A DNA stretch of 64,000 nucleotides from Deltaproteobacteria bacterium HGW-Deltaproteobacteria-6 (GCA_002840435.1 PHAT01000003.1:248001-312000), one strand, 5' to 3'. Counted from the stretch's first letter, positions 48,034 through 58,179 are shown. Numbers and translations: made by a program. Notes: a model not told the origin generated them from the sequence alone.

Positions 48034-48090
48034 TTATCAGGTTTATTTGATATTGATTTTCTGTCCTTGACGTTCTAGGATTTCACTATT

Positions 48091-50427
48091 ATGAGAAATA
48101 ATAACCCGACAACTGGAAAAGCGGACAAAGCATTAAAAGATTCTTTAAAAAAGCTCAATGATGTTGAATCGATTATTAATCGCGGCCCGGTTATCTATTG
48201 CATCTGGCGGATCGCTGAAAACACGCCGGTAGAATTCATGTCCGGCAATATCTCTCAATGGGGATACACTCCTGATGACTTTCTCTCGGGTCGAATAACT
48301 CTGAGAAAAGTTATCCATCCCGACGACGTCGATCGCATTCATGCCAATGTTATTGCTCATCGGAGACAGGGAGCAAAAATATTCGACCAGAGTTACCGGA
48401 TACTCGACCATCAAGGAGAAATCCACCAGGTCGAAGATCAAACGGTTTTTATTTATGACGGGAATGGCATCATAACGCACGCGCAAGCGTCCATCAGCGA
48501 TGTCACCGAACGCTGTAAAACCGAGCAGGCCCTGCAGGAAACACAAAACAGCTATCAGGCCATTTTTGAAAACACGGGCACGGCCATGGGTATCGCCGAC
48601 CAGGACAGAAACATCATCCTGGGCAATAAAAAAATGGAAGAACTGACCGGGTATACAAAAGAAGAATTGACCGGCGAAAAAAAGCGATGGGACTATTTTA
48701 TCATTCCTTCAGACATCGAGCGGCTGAAAAACCAAAATATCAAAAGACTTGCTGATCCTGCCACGGCTTCCAAACACTATGAATGTTCGATCAACACCAA
48801 GAGCGGCAATATAAAAAATATTTATTTGACGGCGACAATAATACCCGGCACACAGAAAACACTGGTGTCCATGGTGGACATCACCGACCGGATAAAAGCG
48901 GAAGAGCAACTGCAGAAATCGGAAGAGCGCCTGCAGGAACTGCTCGCCAAATCATCCGATATGGTCGTCGTCCTGGATGACCAGGGACTCTTTAAATATG
49001 TTTCTCCAGCCTTCAAACCTATTCTGGGCTACAACCAGACTGATCTGATCGGCAAGAGCAGCTTCGATTTTATTCATCCCGACGACATGGAAATTGTCGG
49101 TATAGCCATCGGGGAAGTTTTTCTTAATCAGCAAAAAGGCATTCCCACGGAATTCCGATTCCGCCGCGCCGACGGCTCCTGGGCCTGTCTGGAAGCCCTT
49201 GGCAGCAATTGCCTGGATAATCCGGCCATCGGCGGCGTTATCATTAACGCCCGCGAGGTGTCGGAACGCAAACAACTGGAGGCGCAACTGATCCACTCGC
49301 AGAAGATGGAAGCCATCGGCCGGCTCTCGGGCGGCATCGCCCACGACTTCAACAATATCCTTATGGGTATTCAGGGATATATTTCCCTGCTGTTATACAG
49401 AATCGACTCGATGCATCCCGATTTTGAAAAAATGATTAACATTCAAACGCTGGTGCAAAGCGGCGCGGATTTAACCGGCAAGCTGCTGGGATTTGCCCGC
49501 GGCGGCCGGTATGAACTTAAAGCCACGGACATCAATGCCCTGATCGCTAAAACCGTCAATTTATTCGGCCGCACGAAAAAGGAAATTGCCCTGCATCACA
49601 AATACGAGAAAAATCCCTGGACGGTCGAGATTGACCGCGTGCAGATGGAACACGTCATCCTCAATCTGCTGGTCAACGCCTGGCAGGCCATGCCACAGGG
49701 TGGAGACATCTATGTGGAAACGCAAAATATCGCCGTCAGCCAATCATTATCTGCCGGAGATATCAAAGCAGGCGATTATGTAAAAATCACCATTGCCGAT
49801 ACCGGCATGGGTATGGACGAGGAAACAAAACAAAAAATATTCGAACCTTTTTTTACGACCAAGGAAAAACTCAGGGGCATGGGACTGGGACTGGCGTCCG
49901 CCTTCGGCATCATCAAGGAACACGGCGGCGCCATCACTGTGGCAAGCGAACCGCGGAAAGGCACGACCTTCACGATCTACCTGCCGACTTCCGGCAAGGA
50001 AGTGCCGAAAGAAACATTTACCGACAAAACAATCCTGACAGGAAACGAAGCGATACTGCTCATTGACGATGAAGCATCGATTGTCGAAGTGTGCCGTGAT
50101 ATTTTAGTCAGCCTGGGATATCAGATATTCACCGCCAAAAGCGGTCAGGAAGCCGTCAAGATTTATGCACGCAACAAGGATAAAATTGATCTGGTTATTT
50201 TAGATATGATCATGCCCGGATTGAACGGCGGCGAAACCTATAATCAGTTGAAGGCCATCAATCCGCAGGCGAAGGTTATTCTTTCCACCGGCTACAGTGG
50301 AAGCGAGCAGGCTCAGCGGATTCTGGACAAAGGCTGCCACGGGCTCATCCAAAAGCCGTTTCGCATGGAAGACCTTTCTCAGAAGATTAGAGAGGTTCTG
50401 GATCAGGGACAACCACTGCCGGTTTGA
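48091..50427 (+). CDS. PAS-rich cytoplasmic hybrid histidine kinase
   Basis: A 778-residue protein without membrane helices. Three PAS domains (about 25-145, 152-272, 282-398), HisKA with GGIAHDFNNILMGI (His 418), HATPase (NLLVNAWQAMPQGG, DTGMGMDEET, GMGLGLASAF) and a C-terminal receiver (LLIDDE, Asp 705). The HDFNNIL form is typical of NtrB-like soluble sensors. It probably reads an internal redox, gas or metabolite signal through the PAS domains. The receiver gene at 46982 is a possible partner. The ribosome site is weak. Confidence 0.88.
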   Translation: MRNNNPTTGKADKALKDSLKKLNDVESIINRGPVIYCIWRIAENTPVEFMSGNISQWGYTPDDFLSGRITLRKVIHPDDVDRIHANVIAHRRQGAKIFDQSYRILDHQGEIHQVEDQTVFIYDGNGIITHAQASISDVTERCKTEQALQETQNSYQAIFENTGTAMGIADQDRNIILGNKKMEELTGYTKEELTGEKKRWDYFIIPSDIERLKNQNIKRLADPATASKHYECSINTKSGNIKNIYLTATIIPGTQKTLVSMVDITDRIKAEEQLQKSEERLQELLAKSSDMVVVLDDQGLFKYVSPAFKPILGYNQTDLIGKSSFDFIHPDDMEIVGIAIGEVFLNQQKGIPTEFRFRRADGSWACLEALGSNCLDNPAIGGVIINAREVSERKQLEAQLIHSQKMEAIGRLSGGIAHDFNNILMGIQGYISLLLYRIDSMHPDFEKMINIQTLVQSGADLTGKLLGFARGGRYELKATDINALIAKTVNLFGRTKKEIALHHKYEKNPWTVEIDRVQMEHVILNLLVNAWQAMPQGGDIYVETQNIAVSQSLSAGDIKAGDYVKITIADTGMGMDEETKQKIFEPFFTTKEKLRGMGLGLASAFGIIKEHGGAITVASEPRKGTTFTIYLPTSGKEVPKETFTDKTILTGNEAILLIDDEASIVEVCRDILVSLGYQIFTAKSGQEAVKIYARNKDKIDLVILDMIMPGLNGGETYNQLKAINPQAKVILSTGYSGSEQAQRILDKGCHGLIQKPFRMEDLSQKIREVLDQGQPLPV

Positions 50428-50445
50428 ACGTAACATTTACCGGTG

Positions 50446-51684
50446 TCAGTCGGGAATCGTCTCTTTGCGTCTCTGCGCTCTTTTTTCCTGGCGCCGGCTG
50501 ATTCTTTTCTTGTATTCATTGATAAATTCCCTGGACGACAGATATTTATCGGCAAAAGAAACAATATAGGATTCCTTATATTTTGGCGGCACAATGGTCA
50601 AAGGCCACATGTGCTTTTTGATGATATCCTCTTCGATATCATTGATCGAAAAATGTTTTTTGGCGTTGGCCACGGCTATCGCCGGATGCGCCAGTCCGTG
50701 AAATTTTTCCCGGGGCAGATCCGGAACATCATGATTACGCCAGTCATACAGAAAGAAATCATGCAGCAGCGCACCGCGCGCCGTGGAACGGTAATCCAGT
50801 TTCAAGTATTTGCTGATCCGGTAAGACAAATAGGCCACGTCATGAACATGATGATATATGGAAGAGTTGTGATGGAAATAATCTTTGAGCTTTAGAAACT
50901 CCTCATGCTGGAGAATATCCTGCACGGTTTCATAATATTCTTTTTCAAACGGCCTGCGGCCCTCCAGTTCGAGAACGATTTTTTCATGAACGGGCTTCAG
51001 GAATGAATCAATCTTTATTTTAATGCGCCTGTTGATGTTCTGATTCACATACTTGTTCAAGTCCGGAAAGGCTTCACGCAAACGTTGAAATGATTGTAAA
51101 ATATCCTCAATTTCGATGCTGCTCAGATTGAAGTACTGGTCATAGAGATAGGCAACGCCTTTGCGGAAGGCAGCCAGGGACATAACGGAAAACGTGTAGT
51201 CTATCCAGAAATAGATCATGAAAACAATCGCCGCAATTTTGGCAACCCCCTCCTCCAGCAGCACGACCCGCCGAAATATTTCCGGATGAACAAATATTAA
51301 AAAGATCAGCGCCAGCAGTGTCCAGATGATTGAAAAGTGCAGGCACACATGACCATGAAGATTGAACCTGTTTTCCGAATAGTCCCACAGCGTCATTTTA
51401 AAGATCTTTTCAGACAGGAATCCGACCAGATATTCCATCAGCGTGATCGCCAGACCGAAGACAATAAACCGCGCTGCAAGGTGCCAGCCTTGAAAAAAAT
51501 GCTGCATGACAATGATTACGAAAGCGCCCAGACCGTAAATGGGAATAAAAGGACCAAACAGAAAGCCCGCATTAACAAACTTCCGCTGCGCAATGGACCG
51601 GTAAATAACCTCCAGTATCCATCCCATGAAGCAGTAAATCGCAAAAAGCACAATGTAATAAAAGAAGTCCAGGGTATTATCCAT
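50446..51684 (-). CDS. CmpB-type membrane domain fused to an HD domain
   Basis: A 412-residue protein. The N-terminal 185 residues hold about five or six membrane helices of the putative ABC-transporter type IV (CmpB/DUF1113) family: FMGWILEVIYRSIAQRKFVN, FLFGPFIPIYGLGA and LEYLVGFLSEKIF. A helical linker (190-275) leads to an HD domain with HHVHDVA, GALLHDFFLYDW, GLAHP and SFADKY, the metal-binding His/Asp set of HD hydrolases. It could be a membrane-tied phosphohydrolase, perhaps for a nucleotide, but the substrate is unknown. Convergent with the PAS kinase gene. Confidence 0.75.
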   Translation of the reverse strand: MDNTLDFFYYIVLFAIYCFMGWILEVIYRSIAQRKFVNAGFLFGPFIPIYGLGAFVIIVMQHFFQGWHLAARFIVFGLAITLMEYLVGFLSEKIFKMTLWDYSENRFNLHGHVCLHFSIIWTLLALIFLIFVHPEIFRRVVLLEEGVAKIAAIVFMIYFWIDYTFSVMSLAAFRKGVAYLYDQYFNLSSIEIEDILQSFQRLREAFPDLNKYVNQNINRRIKIKIDSFLKPVHEKIVLELEGRRPFEKEYYETVQDILQHEEFLKLKDYFHHNSSIYHHVHDVAYLSYRISKYLKLDYRSTARGALLHDFFLYDWRNHDVPDLPREKFHGLAHPAIAVANAKKHFSINDIEEDIIKKHMWPLTIVPPKYKESYIVSFADKYLSSREFINEYKKRISRRQEKRAQRRKETIPD

Positions 51685-51869
51685 ATGATGTCTTACGTTT
51701 TGCTCCTATTGCATTAAAAGTGATTCCGGAAAAACGGCGTCTTTGACACGACGCGATTCCAATCATTGTTTTACCTTCCGGAATGTTAATGTTCCTTCGT
51801 TTTTTACCACAACCATCAACCTTTGCAAGATATATGTAAAAAGGGTTATTCTGCAAAATCCGCAAAGCA

Positions 51870-51898
51870 TTGACTTAAAATTCATCCGCTGCTACATT
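51870..51898 (+). promoter_or_regulatory. Promoter of the DUF523-DUF1722 gene
   Basis: TTGACT (51870-51875), a 17-base spacer, then TACATT (51893-51898), 23 bases before the start codon. The leader is therefore very short. Confidence 0.5.
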
Positions 51899-51920
51899 CC
51901 CGGAACGGGGAGAAACTTTC

Positions 51921-52868
51921 ATGGAAAAAATAAAAATCGGCATCAGTTCATGTCTCCTGGGCAATCCTGTCCGTTATGACGGCGGACACAAACTTGACCG
52001 TTTTCTTCGCGACACCCTGGGACAGTATGTGGAGTATTTACCGGTCTGCCCGGAAGCTGAATGCGGCATGGGAATTCCCCGCGAAGCTATGCGGCTGGAA
52101 GGGAAGACGGATACTCCGCGTCTGGTCACGCGTAACACCCGGGAGGATAAAACCGAAATGATGCTTCGCTGGGCGAAAAAACGGATGGCCGAGCTTGCCG
52201 AAGAAGATCTTTGCGGTTTTATTTTCAAAAGTGATTCGCCATCCAGCGGGATGGAAAGGGTCAAAGTCTATGACGATCATGGCATACCCGCCAAAACCGG
52301 TGTAGGAATATTTGCGCGGATTTTCATGGAAACCTTTCCTCTGTTGCCGGCGGAGGAAGAAGGACGGCTCCACGACACGGACCTTCGTGAAAATTTCATC
52401 GAAAGAATTTTTACGCTCAAACGGTGGCGGGACATCCGGAACGAAAAACCCGGCCGGGGTGCCCTGGTGGACTTTCACACCCGCCACAAATTGTTGCTTT
52501 TATCACACAGCACAAAGCTCTATCAGACAATGGGAAAACTGGTCGCCTCACAAAAAAGCATCGGATTGCGGGATCTCTTCAGCCAATATGAAACTCTGCT
52601 GATGGAAACATTGAAGCTGAAAGCCACACCGAAAAAGAACGTAAATGTATTAGCGCACATGATGGGATATTTTAAAGAACAACTCTCCGCCGACGAAAAA
52701 AAGGAATTGCTGGAGGTCATTCACAACTATCAGCAGGGGCACGTACCGCTGATCGTTCCCGTCACGCTCATCAGCCACTACGTAAGAAAATATGATCAGT
52801 CTTATCTCCGGGGGCAAATCTATCTGAATCCGCATCCGCTGGAACTGCAACTGCGTAATCATGTGTGA
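51921..52868 (+). CDS. DUF523-DUF1722 protein (TudS/YbgA-like)
   Basis: A 315-residue protein. The N-terminal half is DUF523, the fold of thiouracil desulfidase TudS, with Cys 11 (SSCLLGNPVRYDGG) and Cys 43/Cys 48 (PVCPEAECGMGIPRE). At the third ligand position this protein reads SPSSG, where TudS-type proteins have SPSCG, so the expected Fe-S site lacks a Cys. The C-terminal half (about 190-310) is DUF1722, as in YbgA (LVDFHTRHKLLLLSHS, MGYFK, HYVRKY). The combined form is common in bacteria and its role is not settled. GGGGAGA precedes the ATG. Confidence 0.85.
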   Translation: MEKIKIGISSCLLGNPVRYDGGHKLDRFLRDTLGQYVEYLPVCPEAECGMGIPREAMRLEGKTDTPRLVTRNTREDKTEMMLRWAKKRMAELAEEDLCGFIFKSDSPSSGMERVKVYDDHGIPAKTGVGIFARIFMETFPLLPAEEEGRLHDTDLRENFIERIFTLKRWRDIRNEKPGRGALVDFHTRHKLLLLSHSTKLYQTMGKLVASQKSIGLRDLFSQYETLLMETLKLKATPKKNVNVLAHMMGYFKEQLSADEKKELLEVIHNYQQGHVPLIVPVTLISHYVRKYDQSYLRGQIYLNPHPLELQLRNHV

Positions 52869-52941
52869 AAAAATATTAAATTCACGGAAATTTCTCTGAG
52901 ATTGTTTCTATCAATTCAATAGCCCCGCACCGGCCGGTGTT

Positions 52942-53391
52942 TCACTTAAGCGCCGGTCTCTTGGGCAGCAGATGTATATATTTAATCTCCGCCTTGGTCT
53001 CTTCATACTGGAAGCCCAGCAAATCCCTCATGGAAATAATACCCACGACTCTTTTGCCGTCCACGATCGGAAGATGCCTGATTTTCTCTTTTTTCATGGT
53101 GTTGATGGCATAATCCAAATCGTCATCCGGTGTTGCTATGGCGACTTGTTTGGTCATGATATCCGCGATCTTTTTGTTTACAAAATCGCCACCGCTCACA
53201 AAGCACTTTCGCACAATGTCTCTTTCGGTAATAATGCCAACCAGCTCGTTCTTCTCATTGCAGACGGGAAGCGCACCTTTATTGTGTTCAGCAAGCTTTT
53301 GAATCGCTGCTGAGACGAATTCATCCGGCGCAACAGTGATTAATGACTGGCTTTTGAATCCCGTGACTTTCATCATATCCCGAATATTCAT
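52942..53391 (-). CDS. CBS-domain pair protein
   Basis: A 149-residue protein made of two CBS motifs (residues about 15-65 and 75-130): KGALPVCNEKNELVGIITERD and IRHLPIVDGKRVVGIISMRD are the typical beta-strand pairs. Such free Bateman modules sense adenine nucleotides or AdoMet and regulate a partner. AGGGAGG precedes the ATG. No partner gene is adjacent. Confidence 0.87.
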   Translation of the reverse strand: MNIRDMMKVTGFKSQSLITVAPDEFVSAAIQKLAEHNKGALPVCNEKNELVGIITERDIVRKCFVSGGDFVNKKIADIMTKQVAIATPDDDLDYAINTMKKEKIRHLPIVDGKRVVGIISMRDLLGFQYEETKAEIKYIHLLPKRPALK

Positions 53392-53672
53392 TGTATCGCC
53401 TCCCTTGTCAGATGAAAAAAGATACCTGCTCTTCTACAGGTTGAGATTTGTTTTCTCCCGATAAAATAATTCACTTCCGGAGAAAATAAAGAAAATCCAG
53501 CACGCTTGTTCTTTAACTGTAAATACGTGGGATCTAATATAATTTATATCTTATTGAAATCAAGTGTTTTCTTGAAGTCTGCTTTCTTGAAGTCAATGCC
53601 TGCCGCCTCAGAACTTCATTGCTTTTATTTCTTTAACACGTCCTGCCCGGATAACGTCAACCACCTTCACAT
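53392..53672. other. Intergenic spacer with no gene (part of 347 bp)
   Basis: The only structures I see are ACCTG/CAGGT (53424-53428 with 53437-53441) in the leader of the CBS gene and a short direct repeat TTCTTGAAGTC around 53571-53595. The open frame near 53506 has no ribosome site and no protein-like composition. Confidence 0.5.
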
Positions 53673-53704
53673 AAAAAAACCGGGAACGCGCGCGTTCCCG
53701 GTTT
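53673..53704 (-). terminator. Intrinsic terminator after htpX
   Basis: A perfect 22-bp palindrome with a CGCGCG core and arms CCGGGAA/TTCCCGG (53680-53701), preceded on the plus strand by a run of A, which on the minus strand is a T-run. It lies about 35 bases after the htpX stop. Confidence 0.85.
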
Positions 53705-53738
53705 ACTCCTGCAGCTGATGTTTCACTCTTTATCCTGT

Positions 53739-54635
53739 TTAATTCATCTGCCCCGCGGAACGCTTCAGCGCCGCGATGCGGTCTGCAAGCGGCGGATGGG
53801 TCATGAACAGGAGTTTAAAGCCGTTTGTTGACGGCTTGCCGGCGATGCCGAATGATTTCATCTGATCCGGCAGGGGTTCATATTCCTGAGCGCTGCGCTG
53901 CAGGCTTTCCAACGCGGCAATCATTTTGCCGGCGCCCGCCAGTTGCGCGCCGCCCGCGTCCGCTGCAAATTCCCTCTTCCGGCTGAACCACATCACAATG
54001 ACGCTGGCCAGGATTCCGAAAACGATTTCGGCGACAATGGTCGTGATAAAAAAACCAAGCCCATGGCCTTCTTCATTTTTCAAAATGACGCGATCCACAA
54101 AATACCCGACAACGCGTGCAATAAAGATGACAAACGTGTTGACGACGCCCTGAATCAGGCTGAGCGTAATCATATCGCCATTGGCGACATGGCTGATTTC
54201 GTGGCCCAGCACCGCTTCGACTTCATCGCGCTTCATGGTCTGCAGAAGACCGGTGCTGACCGCCACCAGGGCGTTGTTTTTACTCATGCCGGTGGCAAAG
54301 GCGTTGGGCGAATCCGATTCAAAAACGGCAACATCCGGCATGCCGATGCCCGCCTGGGAGGCCTGTTTTTGCACCGTGTTCATCAACCAGATTTCCATGT
54401 CGGAGCGCGGTTGCATAATCACCTGAGCGCCGGTGCTCCATTTGGCCATCCACTTGGAAATCGCCAGTGATATGAACGACCCGCCGAAACCAAACACACC
54501 CGCAAAAATCAGCAGATTCACGTAATTGATTCCGTTGGCTTCAAGAAACCGGTCGGCCCCGAGAATGCGAATAACAATGCTTAAAACCACCATCACGGCG
54601 ATGTTGGTCACGAGAAACAGAAATACTCTTTTCAT
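53739..54635 (-). CDS. htpX: HtpX-like M48 zinc metalloprotease
   Basis: A 298-residue inner-membrane protease: two N-terminal helices (about 4-22 and 38-60), the zinc motif HEISH at 145-149, two further helices (about 155-178, 190-215) and the downstream Glu ligand in [10 protein letters not shown]. It degrades misfolded membrane proteins under stress. The family is well recognised and full length. GGAGGAGGG precedes the ATG. It ends at a strong terminator. Confidence 0.93.
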   Translation of the reverse strand: MKRVFLFLVTNIAVMVVLSIVIRILGADRFLEANGINYVNLLIFAGVFGFGGSFISLAISKWMAKWSTGAQVIMQPRSDMEIWLMNTVQKQASQAGIGMPDVAVFESDSPNAFATGMSKNNALVAVSTGLLQTMKRDEVEAVLGHEISHVANGDMITLSLIQGVVNTFVIFIARVVGYFVDRVILKNEEGHGLGFFITTIVAEIVFGILASVIVMWFSRKREFAADAGGAQLAGAGKMIAALESLQRSAQEYEPLPDQMKSFGIAGKPSTNGFKLLFMTHPPLADRIAALKRSAGQMN

Positions 54636-54913
54636 ATGGATCCCTCCTCCATCTTTTCAATCAACCATCTCTCAGCTCGCTGTCGCGGCCTGAAATGAAC
54701 ACTTGTAGATCGCAGCAAGCTGCGGCTTATTAACGCTCATCCCGCGAAAGCGGAATTAACGATTAAATCAGAAGGTTTGCGGAAAATCCAAACCTTTAAA
54801 AAACATGCCTTATCTTAGTGTCAAGTCGCGGAATGTCAAGCCCTTATTGGGGCGGCAGGCGCAATATTGAAATTGTTATGATTCCGGCAAGTTACAAAAA
54901 GACTGGAATCGGT

Positions 54914-56260
54914 TCATCCATCAAAATACCGGTTGATCGACTCAAAAGCCACCCTGACCATTTTTTCAATATCCTCTTCTTCGACTACATAAGGAGGCAT
55001 AAAATAAATGACATTGCCCAGCGGCCGCAAAAGCACGCCTTTGGTGAGCGCAATCCGATAAATACCATAGCCCACGCGCTTCTGCCAGTCAAAGGCCGCT
55101 TTTGTTTTCTGATCCGCCACCAGTTCCAGCGCGCCGATCATGCCCAGCTGCCGGTATTCGCCCACACAGGGATGACCGTCAAACCATTTTGATACTTTTT
55201 CAGAGATCATCCGGGCTTTTACCTCATTTCGGGCGAGGATGTTTTCATCTTGAAAAATATGGAGCACTTCCCGGGCTACCGCGCAGGCCAGCGCATTGCC
55301 CGTGTAACTGTGCGAGTGCAGGAATGCCTTGAGTTCGGTGTAATCCGCATAAAAGGCTGAATAGATCTCATCCGTCGTCACCACCTGCGACAGCGGCAGA
55401 TAACCTCCCGTGATACCCTTGGACAAACACAGGATGTCCGGCGCAACCCCGGCATGTTCGCACGCGAACATTTTGCCCGTCCGGCCGAAGCCCACGGCAA
55501 TTTCATCGGCGATGAAGTGAATGTGATGTTTTGTGCAAAGGTCTCTGAGCTTTCTCAAGTAAACCGGCGGATAGATTTTCATCCCCGCCGCGCATTGTAC
55601 CAGCGGTTCGATGATGACGCCGCAGATTTCATCGGCATGATCCGTCACCATCCGTTCCATGGCTTCAAAACATTCCGCGGCGCACGTTCCGCGGGTTTTC
55701 CCGTAAGGACAGCGGTAGCAATCAGGCCCTGCGGCCCGGAAGGTATTCATCATCAGCGGTTTATAAATTTTACTATAGAGATCGAGATCGCCGACGGAAA
55801 GGGCGCCCAGCGTCTCGCCATGATAGGCGTCCGTGACGGCGGCAAATTTTGTTTTGCCCGTGCGTCCGGTCTGCTGATGATAATGGAAACTCATTTTCAG
55901 CGCCGCCTCCACCGCCGACGAGCCATTGTCGGCAAAAAAGACTTTGGATAATCCTTCCGGTGTAATGCGGACAATTTCTTCCGCCAGATCGACTGCGGGC
56001 TCATGGGAAAAATTGGCAAAGATGACATGTTCGAGCTTTTGAGCCTGAAGGCTCAGCGCTTTCCTGATTCTGTCATTTGCGTGACCGAAAAGATTCACCC
56101 ACCAGGACGAGACAGCATCCAGATAACTCTTTCCATCCACATCATACAGATAAGCGCCCTTCCCGCGTTCAATGATAATCGGGGGAAAGTCTTCGTAGTC
56201 TTTCATCTGCGAACAGGGATGCCAGATATATTGCAGATCTTTTTGCTGGAGGATGTTCAT
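54914..56260 (-). CDS. bioA: Adenosylmethionine-8-amino-7-oxononanoate aminotransferase
   Basis: A 448-residue PLP enzyme making 7,8-diaminopelargonate (DAPA) in biotin synthesis. IWHPCSQMKDYEDFPPI at the start, DAVSSWWVNLFGHAN, ADNGSSAVEAALKM, HFIADEIAVGFGRTG and CLSKGITGGYLPLS with the PLP lysine. Full length. It is last in bioDFA, 19 bases after bioF, with AAAGGA upstream. Downstream at 54772-54796, AAGGTTTG/CAAACCTT is a weak 3' hairpin. The spacer to htpX (54636-54913) shows nothing else. Confidence 0.95.
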   Translation of the reverse strand: MNILQQKDLQYIWHPCSQMKDYEDFPPIIIERGKGAYLYDVDGKSYLDAVSSWWVNLFGHANDRIRKALSLQAQKLEHVIFANFSHEPAVDLAEEIVRITPEGLSKVFFADNGSSAVEAALKMSFHYHQQTGRTGKTKFAAVTDAYHGETLGALSVGDLDLYSKIYKPLMMNTFRAAGPDCYRCPYGKTRGTCAAECFEAMERMVTDHADEICGVIIEPLVQCAAGMKIYPPVYLRKLRDLCTKHHIHFIADEIAVGFGRTGKMFACEHAGVAPDILCLSKGITGGYLPLSQVVTTDEIYSAFYADYTELKAFLHSHSYTGNALACAVAREVLHIFQDENILARNEVKARMISEKVSKWFDGHPCVGEYRQLGMIGALELVADQKTKAAFDWQKRVGYGIYRIALTKGVLLRPLGNVIYFMPPYVVEEEDIEKMVRVAFESINRYFDG

Positions 56261-56279
56261 GGTTTCTTATCCTTTCGAC

Positions 56280-57443
56280 CTAACGGATCACCCCTAACGC
56301 GCGTCCGGCGTGTTCAATTTCGGCAATCGCCCGGGAAAGGTCATCTTTGGTATGCGTCGCCATCAGGTTGATGCGCAGACGGCTGGTTCCGGCGGGAACA
56401 GTCGGCGGACGGATGGCGGAAGCAAAGATCCCCGCTTCCATCAGGCGGCAGCTCATGGCCATGGCCAGACCGGGAGGCCCCAGAATCATGGAAATAATCG
56501 GCGCCGGAGAATCCATCACGGCAAAACCTCTTTTTTGGAGTTCCCGACGAAGCCAGGCGGCATTGACAAGCAGATTCTCACGACTGTGCGATTCTTTCTG
56601 CACAATTTCAAGGGCGGCAAGCGACACGGCAATCGTCGCGGGTGACAAGGCGGTGGAAAATATAAAACTGCGGGCCCTGTTGGCCAGATAATCAATGAGA
56701 TCACGGCTGCCCGCGACAAACCCTCCCTCGGAAGCCAATGCCTTACTGAAGGTTCCCACGGAAACATCAATGCCGCAGGACAGGCCGAAATAGTCCGCCA
56801 CGCCTCCGCCGTTTTTGCCTAAAACACCCGTGGCATGGGCTTCATCAATCATCAGCAGCATCTTGTGGCGGCGGGCAATTTTCACCAGCTGTGGCAGTGG
56901 AGCAATATCGCCGTCAACGCTGAAAAGGCTGTCGCTGATAATTAAACCCTGTCTGTTTGGAAATTTAATTATTTTATTTTCCAGATCATCCGGATCGCAG
57001 TGCCCATAAACAACGATTTCGGCGCCGCTGAGCTTGCAGCCGTCAATAATGCTGGCATGATTGAGACGGTCCGAAAAGATCACCCAGTTTTTATCGGCGA
57101 TAGCCGAGATGGCGCCGACATTAGCCATGTAGCCGGTGTTGAAAATCAGCGCCGCTTCGGTTTTCTTAAAGGCGGCGATTTTCTCTTCCAGCTTTTTGTG
57201 AATTTCATAACTTCCGGTGATCAGGCGCGACCCGCCGGAACCTGTGCCATACTGTTCAATGGCATCATACGCGGCCTGTTTAAGGCGGTCATCCGTGCAA
57301 AGCCCCAGATAACTGTTGGAGGAGAGCATCAAAATGTCCCGGCCCGCAAGCAGGGCATGGGCGCTCTGCGGCGACTGCAGATACCTCATCTCTCTGTAAA
57401 GGCCGTCGGCCTTGATTTTCCGTAGTTTTTCTTCAAACATCAT
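56280..57443 (-). CDS. bioF: 8-amino-7-oxononanoate synthase
   Basis: A 387-residue PLP enzyme joining pimeloyl thioester and alanine. SSNSYLGLCTDDRLKQAA, YGTGSGGSRLITG, LIFNTGYMANVGAISAIA, MIDEAHATGVLGKNGGG, and GTFSKALASEGGFVAGS with the PLP lysine. Full length. Middle gene of bioDFA, 13 bases after bioD. Two Met codons lie at the start; either works. Confidence 0.94.
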   Translation of the reverse strand: MMFEEKLRKIKADGLYREMRYLQSPQSAHALLAGRDILMLSSNSYLGLCTDDRLKQAAYDAIEQYGTGSGGSRLITGSYEIHKKLEEKIAAFKKTEAALIFNTGYMANVGAISAIADKNWVIFSDRLNHASIIDGCKLSGAEIVVYGHCDPDDLENKIIKFPNRQGLIISDSLFSVDGDIAPLPQLVKIARRHKMLLMIDEAHATGVLGKNGGGVADYFGLSCGIDVSVGTFSKALASEGGFVAGSRDLIDYLANRARSFIFSTALSPATIAVSLAALEIVQKESHSRENLLVNAAWLRRELQKRGFAVMDSPAPIISMILGPPGLAMAMSCRLMEAGIFASAIRPPTVPAGTSRLRINLMATHTKDDLSRAIAEIEHAGRALGVIR

Positions 57444-57456
57444 TCTCTACAGTCCT

Positions 57457-58179
57457 TTATACGGGCTCCATCAAAGCGACCATGTCGTCAATATGAATAG
57501 ATTGTTCAAATGCATTCTGGAGATCTCCCGGTGCCAGTTTTTCAGTGTCCACCGCGGCAACGACGGGCAGCGTAAAGATCGCCTCCATACCGGAGAGTCT
57601 TTTAATCGTCTTAATATTATCCTCTTCGATCAGTGTTTGTCCCTCGCCGCTGATGATAATCCCTTTGATCGTCAGGCCGACGCTTTTGGCAAAGGCAAGC
57701 GTCAGCAGCGTGTGATTGATTGTTCCGAGTCCGGCGCGCGAAACGAGCAGGCAGGGAAAGCCCAATTCACGGATCAGGTCATACTGCATATAGCCTTCGT
57801 CGTTAAGCGGCACGGCCAGACCTCCCGCGCCTTCCGCCACAATGATGTCATAGTTGTCCTTCAATTCATTGAAGCGCTTTTGAATAAAAGTTGGATCAAT
57901 GCGCCGCCCCGCCAGACGTGCGGCCAGATGCGGCGCAACGGCATCGGCAAAGGCAAAAGGCGTCGTCCGGCAGGATTGCCCGGCAAACCCGGAAACAGCA
58001 GCGACAAAAGCCGCGTCAGCAGATACTTTGACGCCATTACTTTCCACCTCGCCGCTCGCCACCGGCTTGAAATATGCGGCACGGTATTTGTTTTTCAGCA
58101 GAAGATACAGCAGACCGGCCGAGATGATCGTCTTGCCCACACCTGTATCCGTGCCGATGATAAAGAGTCCTCTACTCAT
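57457..58179 (-). CDS. bioD: Dethiobiotin synthetase
   Basis: A 240-residue ATP-dependent carboxylase closing the ureido ring. GLFIIGTDTGVGKTIISAGL is the P-loop, FKPVASG follows, and VAEGAGGLAVPL is the conserved Glu/Gly loop. I use the ATG at 58179 because GAGG lies 8 bases upstream; an ATG five codons earlier lacks a site. It is first in bioDFA. The third dispersed repeat ends only 22 bases upstream, so its leader lies within that element. Confidence 0.94.
   Translation of the reverse strand: MSRGLFIIGTDTGVGKTIISAGLLYLLLKNKYRAAYFKPVASGEVESNGVKVSADAAFVAAVSGFAGQSCRTTPFAFADAVAPHLAARLAGRRIDPTFIQKRFNELKDNYDIIVAEGAGGLAVPLNDEGYMQYDLIRELGFPCLLVSRAGLGTINHTLLTLAFAKSVGLTIKGIIISGEGQTLIEEDNIKTIKRLSGMEAIFTLPVVAAVDTEKLAPGDLQNAFEQSIHIDDMVALMEPV

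Noticed and set aside
53506-53718. Plus-strand frame of 70 codons between the CBS and htpX genes
   Set aside because: No ribosome site, unusual composition, and it runs through the htpX terminator palindrome.
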